64,000 nt of DNA from Paraescarpia echinospica (lineage: Eukaryota; Annelida; Polychaeta; Sabellida; Siboglinidae): NCBI GenBank assembly GCA_020002185.1, contig CM034535.1:65557699-65621698 (forward strand), written 5' to 3'. The translations under genes and the position numbers were made by a program. Positions 38,101-41,754 of this stretch are shown here, piece by piece (within the stretch, counting starts at the first letter, position 1; each line of letters begins with the position of its first letter). The notes beneath the pieces were generated by a model. The model was not told where the DNA came from. It saw only the letters and a list, made by a program, of their open reading frames with translations, and did no database searches.

Positions 38101-40018
38101 CATAGGACTGCTCGAAGCACATTACAATTTACCCCATAGCAGACATGCTATTTGAATGTAAGTAAAAATGATTCAACAAAACAAATGTCCAAGTGTGAGA
38201 AGAGTGAAGAAGACAGTATGTAGAGCATAAGATCATCATACTTACATGTAATATCTTCATGAGGACCACCTCATCTGAGTTAGGGTCAGTTCCGACAAAC
38301 CTTGCATGAGTGACAGCATCGGCCACATTCTCTATCGCTGCTGTTGCCGTGTCACAACTTGGGTCTACACGGGGGACAACACAACACGTGGTCATGTGAC
38401 GTACATCATATTTCATGCATCACACAACTTGCTAACTGGTTAATGAAATAGAAACACGACATTACGTTGTTGACCTTATTCTATTGTTGAATAACAATAA
38501 ATCACATTTACCTAAATACAAAAGCCAGCACACGATATGTAAACAGCAGGTAAAAATGTCTCTTCTCAGCAGACCTACCCATGTTTGCCAAGTGTTGGAT
38601 ATGGAAGGCTCTATCATGTGAGTCGGTTTTTTGTCCCAGCTTAATAAGTCAAAGCTCAGATCGCAATATCTGGTATTTATTTAAGTTAATGAAAAATGCA
38701 TGTCTCACAAATACGGTGACTTCCAAACCACCACCAACAATACATAATGTTACATGTTTCTTGGACATAGCAAACTTAGGGGGGTCACTCACAATTGTTA
38801 AAATGTATCTATTCATACTGTGCAAACACACTAAAGTCGTGGTGGAGGTCTGACAATTACTATGCTCTGAATAGTAAATGTCAACAATTGTGAATGACCC
38901 CTTATGAGACGATCCCTAAGAAGATAATCTCACCAATGAAGCCGTAAGAAAGGAACTTGTTGATGGAGCCAAGGGCCATGCCAGTGATGGGTCCTGTTGT
39001 CTCCTCGGATCGTATCACCTCCAGAAAGGGACTCAGGAACTCATTGGGGGACACCTCGCTGAGATCTGGAGTAAACATTACACGTTTCAAACACTAAAAC
39101 AATCTCTTCAATTAACACTGAGCTATTGACGATTTTGAAGTTTCAAACCCTTACTGGCAATGGTAATGTTGTCCTGAATAGAGTGATAGGAATAACTAAT
39201 CATCAAGTTGCTCAGTTACAGTAATACATTTCATAATTTAAACCTAATAATAGCAATCAATTACAACACAAACAGATGTGTACTACTTTTTAAAAAGTGA
39301 ACTAGATTAAGTAATATTTACACCATTCTTTAAAAATGTTAGAACTGTTTGTAAAACATAAAGTTGTGTTCCGTTTAGAGACAAAAAAATATAGTTAATT
39401 ATATAGATACAAAAATAACAATGTCACAGCGATCTGGCATTGGCTCAGATTAATTCATTGACAATGGAACCACACTTAACAGCGGTGATGACCAGTAGGG
39501 GCACTGACTAAAGCGTGACAACCAACCTGTGACTGTGTTGAGTAGGTCTTTCAGCTGTGAGAAGCTGCTGACCAGTGGGTCCTGATCATCATCCTGAAGA
39601 CACACAAGTCAGATAAAAGCGACACTGACATAATTTCTTTTAAATAAACTGGCACTCCAAATTGGCCAGTGTTTTGTCACATCACTTTCAAGATAAAACT
39701 CTTGAAACAAAATGGTCATGTGAGTCATGTGAGGCTGGGGTAGTGTAGTAGCTGCAACATTCTAGGGTAAAACCATTTGCAAAACACACAGAGCTCACGA
39801 ACACATATCACAATTATGTACTTGTACATGTGTGATATAGTTAGAACTTAGACAATAATAATTATCATTATTTGACACCAAATGTAACGCAAAATTTGTC
39901 CGACTGATCAGTTTACCTGGTGGTTGTGAGTGAGCCAGCGATGGCTGCGACGAAGCGCCGTCACAAGGAGATTAAGCTCCCCCTGGATGATATAGATGCA
40001 ATTCTCTGGACGCCGCAT
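7921..40018 (-). CDS. GBF1 orthologue, Golgi brefeldin A-resistance Arf-GEF, exons 1-25 (5' part of gene)
   Basis: The product is a large Arf guanine-nucleotide exchange factor that loads GTP on Arf1-type GTPases at ER-Golgi and cis-Golgi membranes, driving COPI coat recruitment. Twenty-five coding exons on the minus strand give 1207 codons. Cumulative exon lengths stay in phase at every junction. Landmarks by residue: DCB region 1-213; poorly conserved charged linker 214-450; HUS region to 640 with HUS box NYDCD at 620-624; Sec7 domain about 775-970, with the glutamic finger in FRLPGEAP (E863), the YAVIMLN helix (897-903) and Met918, which corresponds to the GBF1 methionine tied to brefeldin sensitivity; HDS region from about 971. 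GBF1 proteins are usually near 1850 residues, so roughly a third is missing off the left edge. The start ATG at 40018 gives an N-terminus with YIIQGE, matching the family. A likely acceptor at 40039-40040 suggests a 5' UTR intron. No frameshift or internal stop was seen, so the gene appears functional despite its repeat-filled introns. Confidence 0.93.
8185..8373. mobile_element. pogo/Tigger-like MITE in intron 24
   Basis: A 189-bp non-coding element between TA dinucleotides. The left end reads CAGTAGCACCTCGCTTTA. The right end, reverse-complemented, reads CAGTGGAACCTCACTAAAAA. TA target duplication and CAGT-type termini fit a Tc1/mariner-pogo non-autonomous element. Confidence 0.75.
8897..8964 (-). 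CDS. GBF1 exon 24 (residues 1121-1143)
   Basis: Encodes [20 protein letters not shown], matching VEDFVDPNGKISLQREETPS of the family. Acceptor gtttag, donor AAAG|GTGAGA. Confidence 0.93.
8965..9531. other. Intron 23, nothing recognised
   Basis: AT-rich intronic sequence. A CT-rich plus-strand stretch at 9480-9530 abuts the donor of exon 23. No gene or element seen. Confidence 0.5.
9532..9708 (-). CDS. GBF1 exon 23 (residues 1062-1120)
   Basis: Encodes [20 protein letters not shown] and [19 protein letters not shown]. Acceptor gtttcag, donor AAG|GTGGGT. Confidence 0.95.
9709..10576. other. Part of intron 22 left of the transposon
   Basis: AT-rich intronic sequence with no recognised coding region or element. 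Confidence 0.5.
10581..11070 (+). repeat. Left terminal inverted repeat
   Basis: About 490 bp that matches the reverse complement of 14772-15261 with scattered differences. Shared blocks include tctagtggacatggaatc and ataacttcagtaataata. Confidence 0.88.
11349..12944 (+). CDS. Transposase, N-terminal part (531 codons)
   Basis: This is the first part of the transposase of the long-TIR element. The N-terminus is rich in possible zinc ligands: C53-x2-H56, C71-C72, C77-H78 and C112-x2-C115 within [11 protein letters not shown], so a DNA-binding zinc finger is likely. An acidic stretch (EDDDEDD) follows near residue 200. A second Cys/His cluster includes CVCTIHQN and the later CDYC. The frame ends just after [17 protein letters not shown]; Asp516 is a candidate first catalytic acid of an RNase H-fold transposase. 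The frame stops at 12942-12944, while the rest of the protein continues in another frame. The start could also be the second Met (MALCC). The family is familiar from uncharacterised invertebrate proteins, but the function is inferred from the flanking inverted repeats. Confidence 0.8.
   Translation: MTYISSSLTMALCCVGIDKGKLCDPVLSTHQLTQEQQSLATLRIGLDNVTVLCDIHLKKYITSYASNQKVCCDPWLCHTGKPSRKVSGLRQITKSLAAQYSNIVLIPGKKLCTRCRKQLPSWRPKTVPACPDEDAEGDSTDDVYEVGRSTAVNQLNSSLTVLGESPILQKKLSTKRYAKDKLKRVGETIRKRLRIEDDDEDDNAASDDHNDILRRLKIKFSGSSSRSEQISILTVAPSTWSIRRLMSEFGTSYHMARVAKRLTSTEGIMSSPNPKPGKTLSEDTATVVRNFYESDVVSRLMPGKKDCVSMRIQGQRCNVQKRLILCNLKEAYSCFKAEHPTLAIGFSKFAELRPKNVVLPGASGTHSVCVCTIHQNVKLMLHGAKLSNASEFCKIVGDYHADIKYDHLIAAMTCNPPLPACFLGKCDYCPTQDHLKESLHAALDELAIDEITYKAWVSVDRTRLETVVKQTDVFVDCLMDNLDVLKRHDFIAKQQSAFLKDKKSQLVKGEVIATGDFAENYSFVVQDAAQG
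12892..13932 (+). CDS. Transposase, C-terminal part (346-codon frame)
   Basis: This is the continuation of the transposase in the next frame. Homologous protein sequence starts at about [16 protein letters not shown] (12945 onwards); the upstream codons read the overlap in the wrong frame. Key motifs are [12 protein letters not shown] (Asp83) and [14 protein letters not shown] (Asp125). With Asp516 of the preceding frame they could form a DDD-type catalytic triad (inference). The tail from residue 230 looks like a small beta-rich domain (WWLAYVLKV) and ends in GWL. The shift between the two frames is either a one-base insertion or two-base deletion near 12937-12945, or a programmed frameshift. 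Confidence 0.78.
   Translation: MILQRITHLLCKMLHRANWTNDQATIHPFFAYYREEGVVKHKTFVAISNSMTHDTVAVHCYQRHLIAFLRDNMPLHHVIYFSDGAASQYKNRKNFSNTIFHAEDFNGVTAEWHFFATSHGKGPCDGVGGTVKRLAARASLQKPYDDQIQTPMNLFVWASGNLPSIKVMFVDTDEITDEEVKLRNRFADAVVVTGTQRLHSFVPVQGSRSLMEVREFSADTEQEIMKITNERELLRVADIDGSYITCMYDDNWWLAYVLKVMPETNEAQVSFLHPAGPSPSFTFPRCLDELIVGQDQILTTVEPLTPTGRVYQLSASEMKNATLLMNKVIQNYTTLENNPLFSTGWL
13933..14771. other. Non-coding 3' interior of the transposon
   Basis: AT-rich sequence between the transposase stop and the right inverted repeat. No second ORF was recognised. Confidence 0.55.
14772..15261 (-). repeat. Right terminal inverted repeat
   Basis: Reverse-complement partner of 10581-11070, ending at ...tggaattgccc next to the AATA target duplication. 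Confidence 0.88.
15276..15337. repeat. Small fold-back sequence
   Basis: catcctcgcaagccaggg is followed about 24 bp later by its near reverse complement cccttggcacgcgaggatg. A related single arm, catcctcgcacaccaggg, occurs at about 47456, so this is probably a short dispersed element. Confidence 0.4.
15541..15640 (-). CDS. GBF1 exon 22 (residues 1028-1061)
   Basis: Encodes [20 protein letters not shown] and [13 protein letters not shown]. Acceptor gttacag, donor CCGAG|GTAAGA. It lies between the two transposon-filled introns 21 and 22. Confidence 0.95.
15799..16680. mobile_element. hAT-like non-autonomous element in intron 21
   Basis: The block is flanked by identical 8-bp copies of AATCAGCA (15791-15798 and 16681-16688). 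The right terminus, reverse-complemented, begins CAGGGTGCACGG and the left begins caGGCTGCGAAA. Both ends carry a GGACTAG-type internal repeat. Eight-base duplications and CAGGG ends are typical of hAT elements. There is no transposase frame, so it is non-autonomous. Confidence 0.6.
17635..17798 (+). pseudogene. Captured 164-bp transposase fragment inside the TTAA element
   Basis: Every base from 17635 to 17798 equals 12901-13064 of the long-TIR transposase, including the site where its reading frame breaks. It would encode the [16 protein letters not shown] region but is only a fragment. The corresponding place in copy 2 (about 55415) has no such insert. The fragment sits between ttttcag and gtttttt, so it looks like an exon bordered by AG and GT. 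It is not expected to be functional. Confidence 0.9.
18063..18140 (-). repeat. tRNA-like (pol III) segment in the TTAA element
   Basis: On the minus strand there is an A-box-like TAGCTCATTTGG (18122-18133) and a B-box-like GGTTCAATCCC (18065-18075) at tRNA-like spacing. I could not fold a proper acceptor or T stem, so it is a tRNA-derived or SINE-like relic rather than a working tRNA gene. A related B box survives in copy 2 at about 55698. Confidence 0.5.
18415..18440 (-). repeat. Possible tRNA-derived SINE head
   Basis: The minus strand reads TAGTCCAGTGATTAGAGC, an A-box-like sequence, just beyond the TTAA element. No convincing B box was found. Confidence 0.3.
18485..18657 (-). CDS. GBF1 exon 21, HDS start (residues 971-1028)
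   Basis: Encodes [19 protein letters not shown] and [20 protein letters not shown], matching the segment after Sec7. Acceptor tttctag, donor CAG|GTACGA. Confidence 0.94.
18658..19103. other. Intron 20, nothing recognised
   Basis: AT-rich intronic sequence between exons 20 and 21 with no element or gene seen. Confidence 0.5.
19104..19167 (-). CDS. GBF1 exon 20 (residues 949-970)
   Basis: Encodes [20 protein letters not shown], matching the GBF1 motif EEIVMPEEQTGLV. The acceptor (tttgtag) and the first 18 coding bases are identical to a unit of the 32-bp array that fills the 3' end of intron 19. Donor AAG|GTAAGA. Confidence 0.92.
19150..21582. repeat. 32-bp minisatellite containing the exon 20 splice acceptor
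   Basis: About 76 copies of a 32-bp unit (core: catcacaatctcatcagatc, then tacaaacacaaa). The first unit, 19150-19181, overlaps exon 20: bases 19150-19167 are its first 18 coding bases and the rest is intron with the tttgtag acceptor. Variants alternate cttcagctc, as in the exon, with catcagatc. The right end decays after about 21370. The long plus-strand frames through it are artefacts. Confidence 0.95.
21583..22095. other. 5' part of intron 19
   Basis: Intronic sequence between the array and exon 19. No coding region or element recognised. Confidence 0.5.
22096..22178 (-). CDS. GBF1 exon 19 (residues 922-949)
   Basis: Encodes [20 protein letters not shown] and EEIYNAI, matching the GBF1 Sec7 end. 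Acceptor ttgccag, donor ATCAT|GTGAGG. Confidence 0.93.
22284..23275. repeat. ~125-bp tandem repeat in intron 18
   Basis: About eight copies of a unit starting gaaagaaataggaactgttg and ending gaatagagcctgtttcacat. Copies differ at a few sites (acgtacg or acataag; cacatg or catgtg), with the two types alternating in the first copies. Confidence 0.93.
23340..23515. repeat. CA-rich microsatellite in intron 18
   Basis: Runs of CA with interspersed CG and CATG (for example gcacacacacacacacctgg), about 60-100 bp on each side of a short spacer. Confidence 0.75.
23656..23781 (-). CDS. GBF1 exon 18, Sec7 hydrophobic groove (residues 880-921)
   Basis: Encodes [20 protein letters not shown] and [10 protein letters not shown], the Arf-binding groove. 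Tyr897 and Met918 fall at positions known from the family to affect brefeldin A sensitivity. Acceptor tgcacag, donor CAGG|GTGAGT. Confidence 0.95.
23782..24299. other. Intron 17, nothing recognised
   Basis: Intronic sequence between exons 17 and 18. No element or gene was recognised. Confidence 0.5.
24300..24423 (-). CDS. GBF1 exon 17, Sec7 catalytic glutamate (residues 838-879)
   Basis: Encodes [20 protein letters not shown] followed by GEAPVI. Glu863 is the glutamic finger that expels Mg-GDP from Arf. Donor GGCAT|GTGAGT. Confidence 0.96.
24905..25155. repeat. 28-bp minisatellite in intron 16
   Basis: About nine copies of tgccctgtcagcaatttata plus tacatcca, with cattcca/caccca and gtta/gtca variants. 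Confidence 0.93.
25357..25559 (-). CDS. GBF1 exon 16, start of Sec7 domain (residues 771-838)
   Basis: Encodes [20 protein letters not shown] and [14 protein letters not shown], the first helices of a GBF1-type Sec7 domain. The donor is TTAAA|GTGAGG, leaving phase 2. Confidence 0.95.
25560..26450. other. Intron 15 with a short degenerate repeat
   Basis: At 26045-26150 the motif gtgaaaaccacagctgatca recurs about four times. The rest is AT-rich with no recognised feature. Confidence 0.55.
26451..26575 (-). CDS. GBF1 exon 15 (residues 729-770)
   Basis: Encodes [20 protein letters not shown], corresponding to the LIEIKNKKK segment just before Sec7. Acceptor tttcag, donor AAG|GTAGGT. Confidence 0.86.
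26770..27115 (-). pseudogene. CR1-type LINE reverse transcriptase C-terminal remnant
   Basis: On the minus strand the translation gives [20 protein letters not shown], then [12 protein letters not shown] and [19 protein letters not shown]. This is the typical end of a CR1/L2-group LINE polymerase protein. There is a stop soon after and no reverse transcriptase core, so it is a 5'-truncated dead copy in intron 14. Confidence 0.78.
27432..27518. repeat. Two-copy ~55-bp repeat beside the exon 14 donor
   Basis: gccagtagtgacagtagta occurs twice, about 55 bp apart, within 15-100 bp of the exon 14 donor. It looks like a minisatellite at its beginning. Confidence 0.75.
27532..27630 (-). CDS. GBF1 exon 14, linker (residues 696-729)
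   Basis: Short Pro/Thr-rich linker between HUS and Sec7 ([20 protein letters not shown]). It is variable in the family and supported by splice sites and phase. A two-copy ~55-bp repeat lies just beyond its donor, at 27432-27518. Confidence 0.78.
27874..27936. repeat. Perfect 29-bp palindrome in intron 13
   Basis: Two perfect 29-base inverted arms (27874-27902 and 27908-27936) flank a 5-base loop, tcatc. The arm begins acaacgaaaaaaggatgat. A further partial copy precedes it at about 27845-27868. Confidence 0.9.
28114..28279 (-). CDS. GBF1 exon 13 (residues 641-696)
   Basis: Encodes [20 protein letters not shown] and [10 protein letters not shown], matching the segment after the HUS box. Acceptor cttgtag, donor GAAG|GTCAGT. 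Confidence 0.92.
28484..28678 (-). CDS. GBF1 exon 12 with HUS box (residues 576-640)
   Basis: Encodes [11 protein letters not shown], then [17 protein letters not shown], where NYDCD (620-624) is the HUS box, and ends MKLLSK. Acceptor ttgacag, donor AAAG|GTACGC. Confidence 0.94.
28679..29117. other. Intron 11 (GC-AG), nothing else recognised
   Basis: This intron starts with GCAAGT and ends with AG. No repeat or gene was recognised in it. Confidence 0.6.
29118..29216 (-). CDS. GBF1 exon 11 (residues 543-575)
   Basis: Encodes [20 protein letters not shown] and ends in LKFQLE. The donor reads CTGGAG|GCAAGT, a GC-AG intron: only this cut joins in phase to exon 12. The acceptor ttatttgtag is the end of the intron 10 array. 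Confidence 0.87.
29217..29815. repeat. ~37-bp minisatellite flush with the exon 11 acceptor
   Basis: Degenerate copies of a unit such as catagtgacacataacaac followed by gccatcatatgacaccga. The last unit merges into the acceptor of exon 11 (minus strand gtcatatgatgttatttgtag). Unit length varies, about 34-40 bp. Confidence 0.88.
29816..30368. other. 5' part of intron 10
   Basis: AT-rich intronic sequence with a short GT-rich stretch near 30293-30312. No gene recognised. Confidence 0.5.
30369..30589 (-). CDS. GBF1 exon 10 (residues 469-542)
   Basis: Encodes [17 protein letters not shown] and [12 protein letters not shown], core HUS sequence, and ends in CRNLFF before GTGAGT. The exon start resembles the 25-bp minisatellite of intron 9, whose units share the TATGGTCTGCC core of this exon. 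Confidence 0.92.
30590..31000. repeat. 25-bp minisatellite derived from exon 10, in intron 9
   Basis: About 16 copies of a 25-bp unit containing cagaccatagatgtatgac. On the minus strand the unit core TATGGTCTGCCATGTGT matches TATGGTCTGCCGTGTGT of exon 10. The far end (30946-30985) is a longer duplicate of the exon 10 start including its acceptor (ctacag|GTTC at 30969). The whole intron is open in frame between exons 9 and 10. Confidence 0.93.
31061..31226 (-). CDS. GBF1 exon 9 (residues 414-469)
   Basis: Ends with [18 protein letters not shown], matching the GBF1 [11 protein letters not shown] block that opens the HUS region. The acceptor gttgcag closely follows the degenerate last unit of the intron 8 array. 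The donor is CAGGG|GTAGGT. Confidence 0.88.
31240..32396. repeat. 49-bp minisatellite at the 3' end of intron 8
   Basis: About 23 copies of a 49-bp unit (ttgcattctgtactaaacta, then cacatccacgagatcagtca, then aggttaaag). One unit near 31830 is shortened. The unit nearest exon 9 decays into its acceptor (31227-31260). Confidence 0.95.
32397..32941. other. 5' part of intron 8
   Basis: AT-rich intronic sequence. Apart from the tRNA-like segment listed separately, no gene was recognised. Confidence 0.5.
32826..32915 (-). repeat. tRNA-derived SINE head in intron 8
   Basis: The minus strand carries an A box TAGCATCAGTGG (32886-32897) and a B box GGTTCGAATCC (32843-32853) at tRNA spacing, followed by GCAGCCATTTCGAA. 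Acceptor and T stems do not pair well, so it is tRNA-derived rather than a tRNA gene. A decayed relative lies at 34190-34265. Confidence 0.6.
32942..33196 (-). CDS. GBF1 exon 8, linker (residues 329-413)
   Basis: An acidic start ([12 protein letters not shown]) followed by low-complexity linker sequence. I cannot align it to a named domain. It is supported by open frame, splice sites (tgtgcag and ACAG|GTAAGG) and phase 0 at both ends. Confidence 0.75.
33573..33917 (-). CDS. GBF1 exon 7, linker (residues 214-328)
   Basis: Begins LKMRASGM, which matches the GBF1 junction LKMRAGGM, then runs through a basic stretch ([11 protein letters not shown]) and a Ser/Pro/Thr-rich, probably disordered, linker. 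Acceptor gctgcag, donor CCAG|GTAGG. The body is poorly conserved. The start motif, open frame and phase support it. Confidence 0.82.
34190..34265 (-). repeat. Decayed relative of the intron 8 tRNA-like SINE
   Basis: The minus strand reads ...TTCTAGGTTCAAATTC... with a B-box-like site at 34232-34242, then GCTGCCATTTAGAA. It aligns with 32826-32915. Confidence 0.5.
34588..34612. repeat. AT dinucleotide repeat
   Basis: A short run of TA dinucleotides in intron 6. Confidence 0.9.
34781..36962. repeat. 68-bp minisatellite flush with the exon 6 donor, intron 6
   Basis: About 32 copies of a 68-bp unit (gagtactggatgacaaacaa, then gaagactaagtaatcaaact, then ggaagtatcacaagaggaaa, then tagacaat). Variant units recur about 950 bp apart (for example gagtaatggat at about 35667 and 36620, and atcagaagtatcac at about 35428 and 36383), showing a block duplication of about 14 units. 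The last, degenerate unit begins exactly at the donor of exon 6. Confidence 0.95.
36965..37074 (-). CDS. GBF1 exon 6 (residues 177-213)
   Basis: Encodes [19 protein letters not shown] and RLPHFKED and ends in NMKK. The donor AAG|GTATAC sits directly against the 68-bp minisatellite array of intron 6. Confidence 0.93.
37075..37599. other. Intron 5
   Basis: The plus strand is rich in C and T (about 37160-37540). No coding exon matching GBF1 and no element were recognised. Confidence 0.5.
37600..37708 (-). CDS. GBF1 exon 5 (residues 141-177)
   Basis: Encodes [20 protein letters not shown] and [15 protein letters not shown], a DCB-domain block. Acceptor gctgcag, donor CTCTG|GTGAG. Confidence 0.92.
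37750..37990. repeat. Degenerate short repeat at the 3' end of intron 4
   Basis: Copies of actatctcagagaacactat and decayed forms (aagatactatctc, gagaaactttctcc) recur at about 18-37 bp. It begins about 40 bp from the exon 5 acceptor. Confidence 0.7.
38246..38364 (-). CDS. GBF1 exon 4 (residues 101-140)
   Basis: Encodes [20 protein letters not shown] and ends in KILH before GTAAGT. This is one of the most conserved DCB blocks. Confidence 0.93.
38365..39526. other. Introns 2 and 3 around exon 3
   Basis: Intronic, AT-rich sequence on both sides of exon 3 (38934-39065). No repeat or gene recognised. Confidence 0.5.
38934..39065 (-). CDS. GBF1 exon 3 (residues 57-101)
   Basis: Encodes [19 protein letters not shown] and NKFLSYGFI, a highly conserved DCB segment. 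Acceptor tccag, donor ATTG|GTGAG. Confidence 0.93.
39527..39593 (-). CDS. GBF1 exon 2 (residues 35-57)
   Basis: Begins [18 protein letters not shown], matching the GBF1 segment before [13 protein letters not shown]. Acceptor cttcag, donor ACAG|GTTGGT, leaving phase 1. Confidence 0.85.
39917..40018 (-). CDS. GBF1 exon 1 (residues 1-34)
   Basis: Contains the start codon and the conserved IYIIQGELN stretch of the GBF1 N-terminus. The donor reads CCAG|GTAAAC and the exon ends in phase 0. About 20 bases of 5' UTR precede the ATG if the acceptor cacattttag, ending at 40039, is used. Confidence 0.9.
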
Positions 40019-41754
40019 TGTTCCCAGCTTCTAGGACTCTAAAATGTGGTTACCATGAAAGTAACCAGCCATGCTTTCATGAAGAAACATCAAGGAATGA
40101 ACATGTCACAGTAAATGTTAGAATATAAATGTCCTCTACAACTCTTACTTGAATACACTTGTAGGTGAGGAACGAATGTGAATGGGATCTCTTTAACAGC
40201 CATTCCAAGGTGACTTCCGTGACGAAAACTACTCAAATTGTAGTGATATTGTTCTACTGCGTCTAATATCCTGAACAAATCTGAACTGTTGAAAAGTTAT
40301 TTCAAAGACCGTAAACAGCTGTTTCATTTAGTCAAACAATGTTTCAATTCTGTTAAAAATTTCACAGGAAAAATCAGAGGTGAAAAACGTGACTTCCGTG
40401 ACAGCTACTATTCCAAATATATAGACTGAATATGTTTCATCCATTTCGTAGGCTCCTAAGAGAGATAAACCATTCTGTCTCACATAATTGGCTACAAGGA
40501 GGTTTAAAGCTTCCTGAATGAGGCAAACTATCAGGAATAAGTCATTGTTAGTTTTTAGAGAGCAGAAAAACAGACAGACAAAAAAATTTGACTTCCATGA
40601 CGAGTAGCTCCACCAGTATAATACGAAATGCAAAAGTTGTTAAATTCTTATTTATTTTCAAAAAATCCCAAAACACAAACCACAATAAACAAATAAAGTC
40701 CAAAGTACAAGTTGATGATCAGTTTATAAAAAATATTCTCATTTTCAAATATATATATATGTGTATATATATATATGTGATGTGGTAATGAAATAAATGA
40801 ACAAGAAAATGTTGGATGAATTACAGTTAAAAGTGTGGTGTAGGTTCATTTATTCTTGTGACTACTTGAAATAAATAGTTTGATCTCTGGTATGCTTAAA
40901 TCTAGTTTTCTGGCTTCCTAGTGTCAGCAGAAAAAGTTGATCCCTATTATTAACTATATCCTTGGTTGGTATTGCACATATGTGATATCCTCAATGGGAT
41001 TCCAGCTGCGGGGATTACCACTCCTGTTCAGGAAATTCAGGTAAACATCTTTGTCATTTAGCTGCAGCATCTAGAAGGAAAGCCAATTGCACATTAACTA
41101 CGCCTATGGCACTACACAGTGTAGTGAGGGTTATGATAGTAAATATTTAGTGAGTAACGTACTTTTGTTTTACATATAAAGTTTGAGAAGTTTTCTGTCA
41201 CTGCAACTTCAGTTTAATTTATCTGGTTCCTTTTTTTAGTTCCAGCTGTTCTTTTTTTGCTTTTCTTGAACTATTTCGTCCATCTCCTGCTGCTAACTTT
41301 GAATTCCCTGAGTGACACTTGTTGGCATCTTCAACAAAGCCAAAAGATTTTTAATTAGATCATGTCTGGTCACCTTATATTACTGTTTTATTCGCTCACT
41401 TGACGTATTGTATTGAAGTACGCATTTGACTCGTATTGTTTGAAAATATGTTTAGACTTAATCAAGATGTTCATAATAATAATACATCTGCACAAATGCA
41501 TACATCCATGGCAACTTTAGAAATAAGACTTTGTTATATAAGAAATAAGGGTGCTATCATTAGGAATTATTTCAGCACAAGACCTACGTTTATGACTTAT
41601 TCAGTAATTAATTACAAATGTATACTTAAGCAATTCATTTTACACAATGATGTTAATATATAACATATTTTTTCAATCACGATTATATCTTCTACACCTG
41701 CACGCTGTTTTTGTTTTCAATATAATTATATTTAAATTGAAATATACAATCATC
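40019..41754. other. Upstream region of GBF1
   Basis: Contains the 5' UTR (about 40019-40038) and probably a 5' UTR intron or promoter region. The motif TGACTTCCGTGAC or a one-base variant occurs at 40211, 40390 and 40589. No promoter could be located with confidence. Confidence 0.45.
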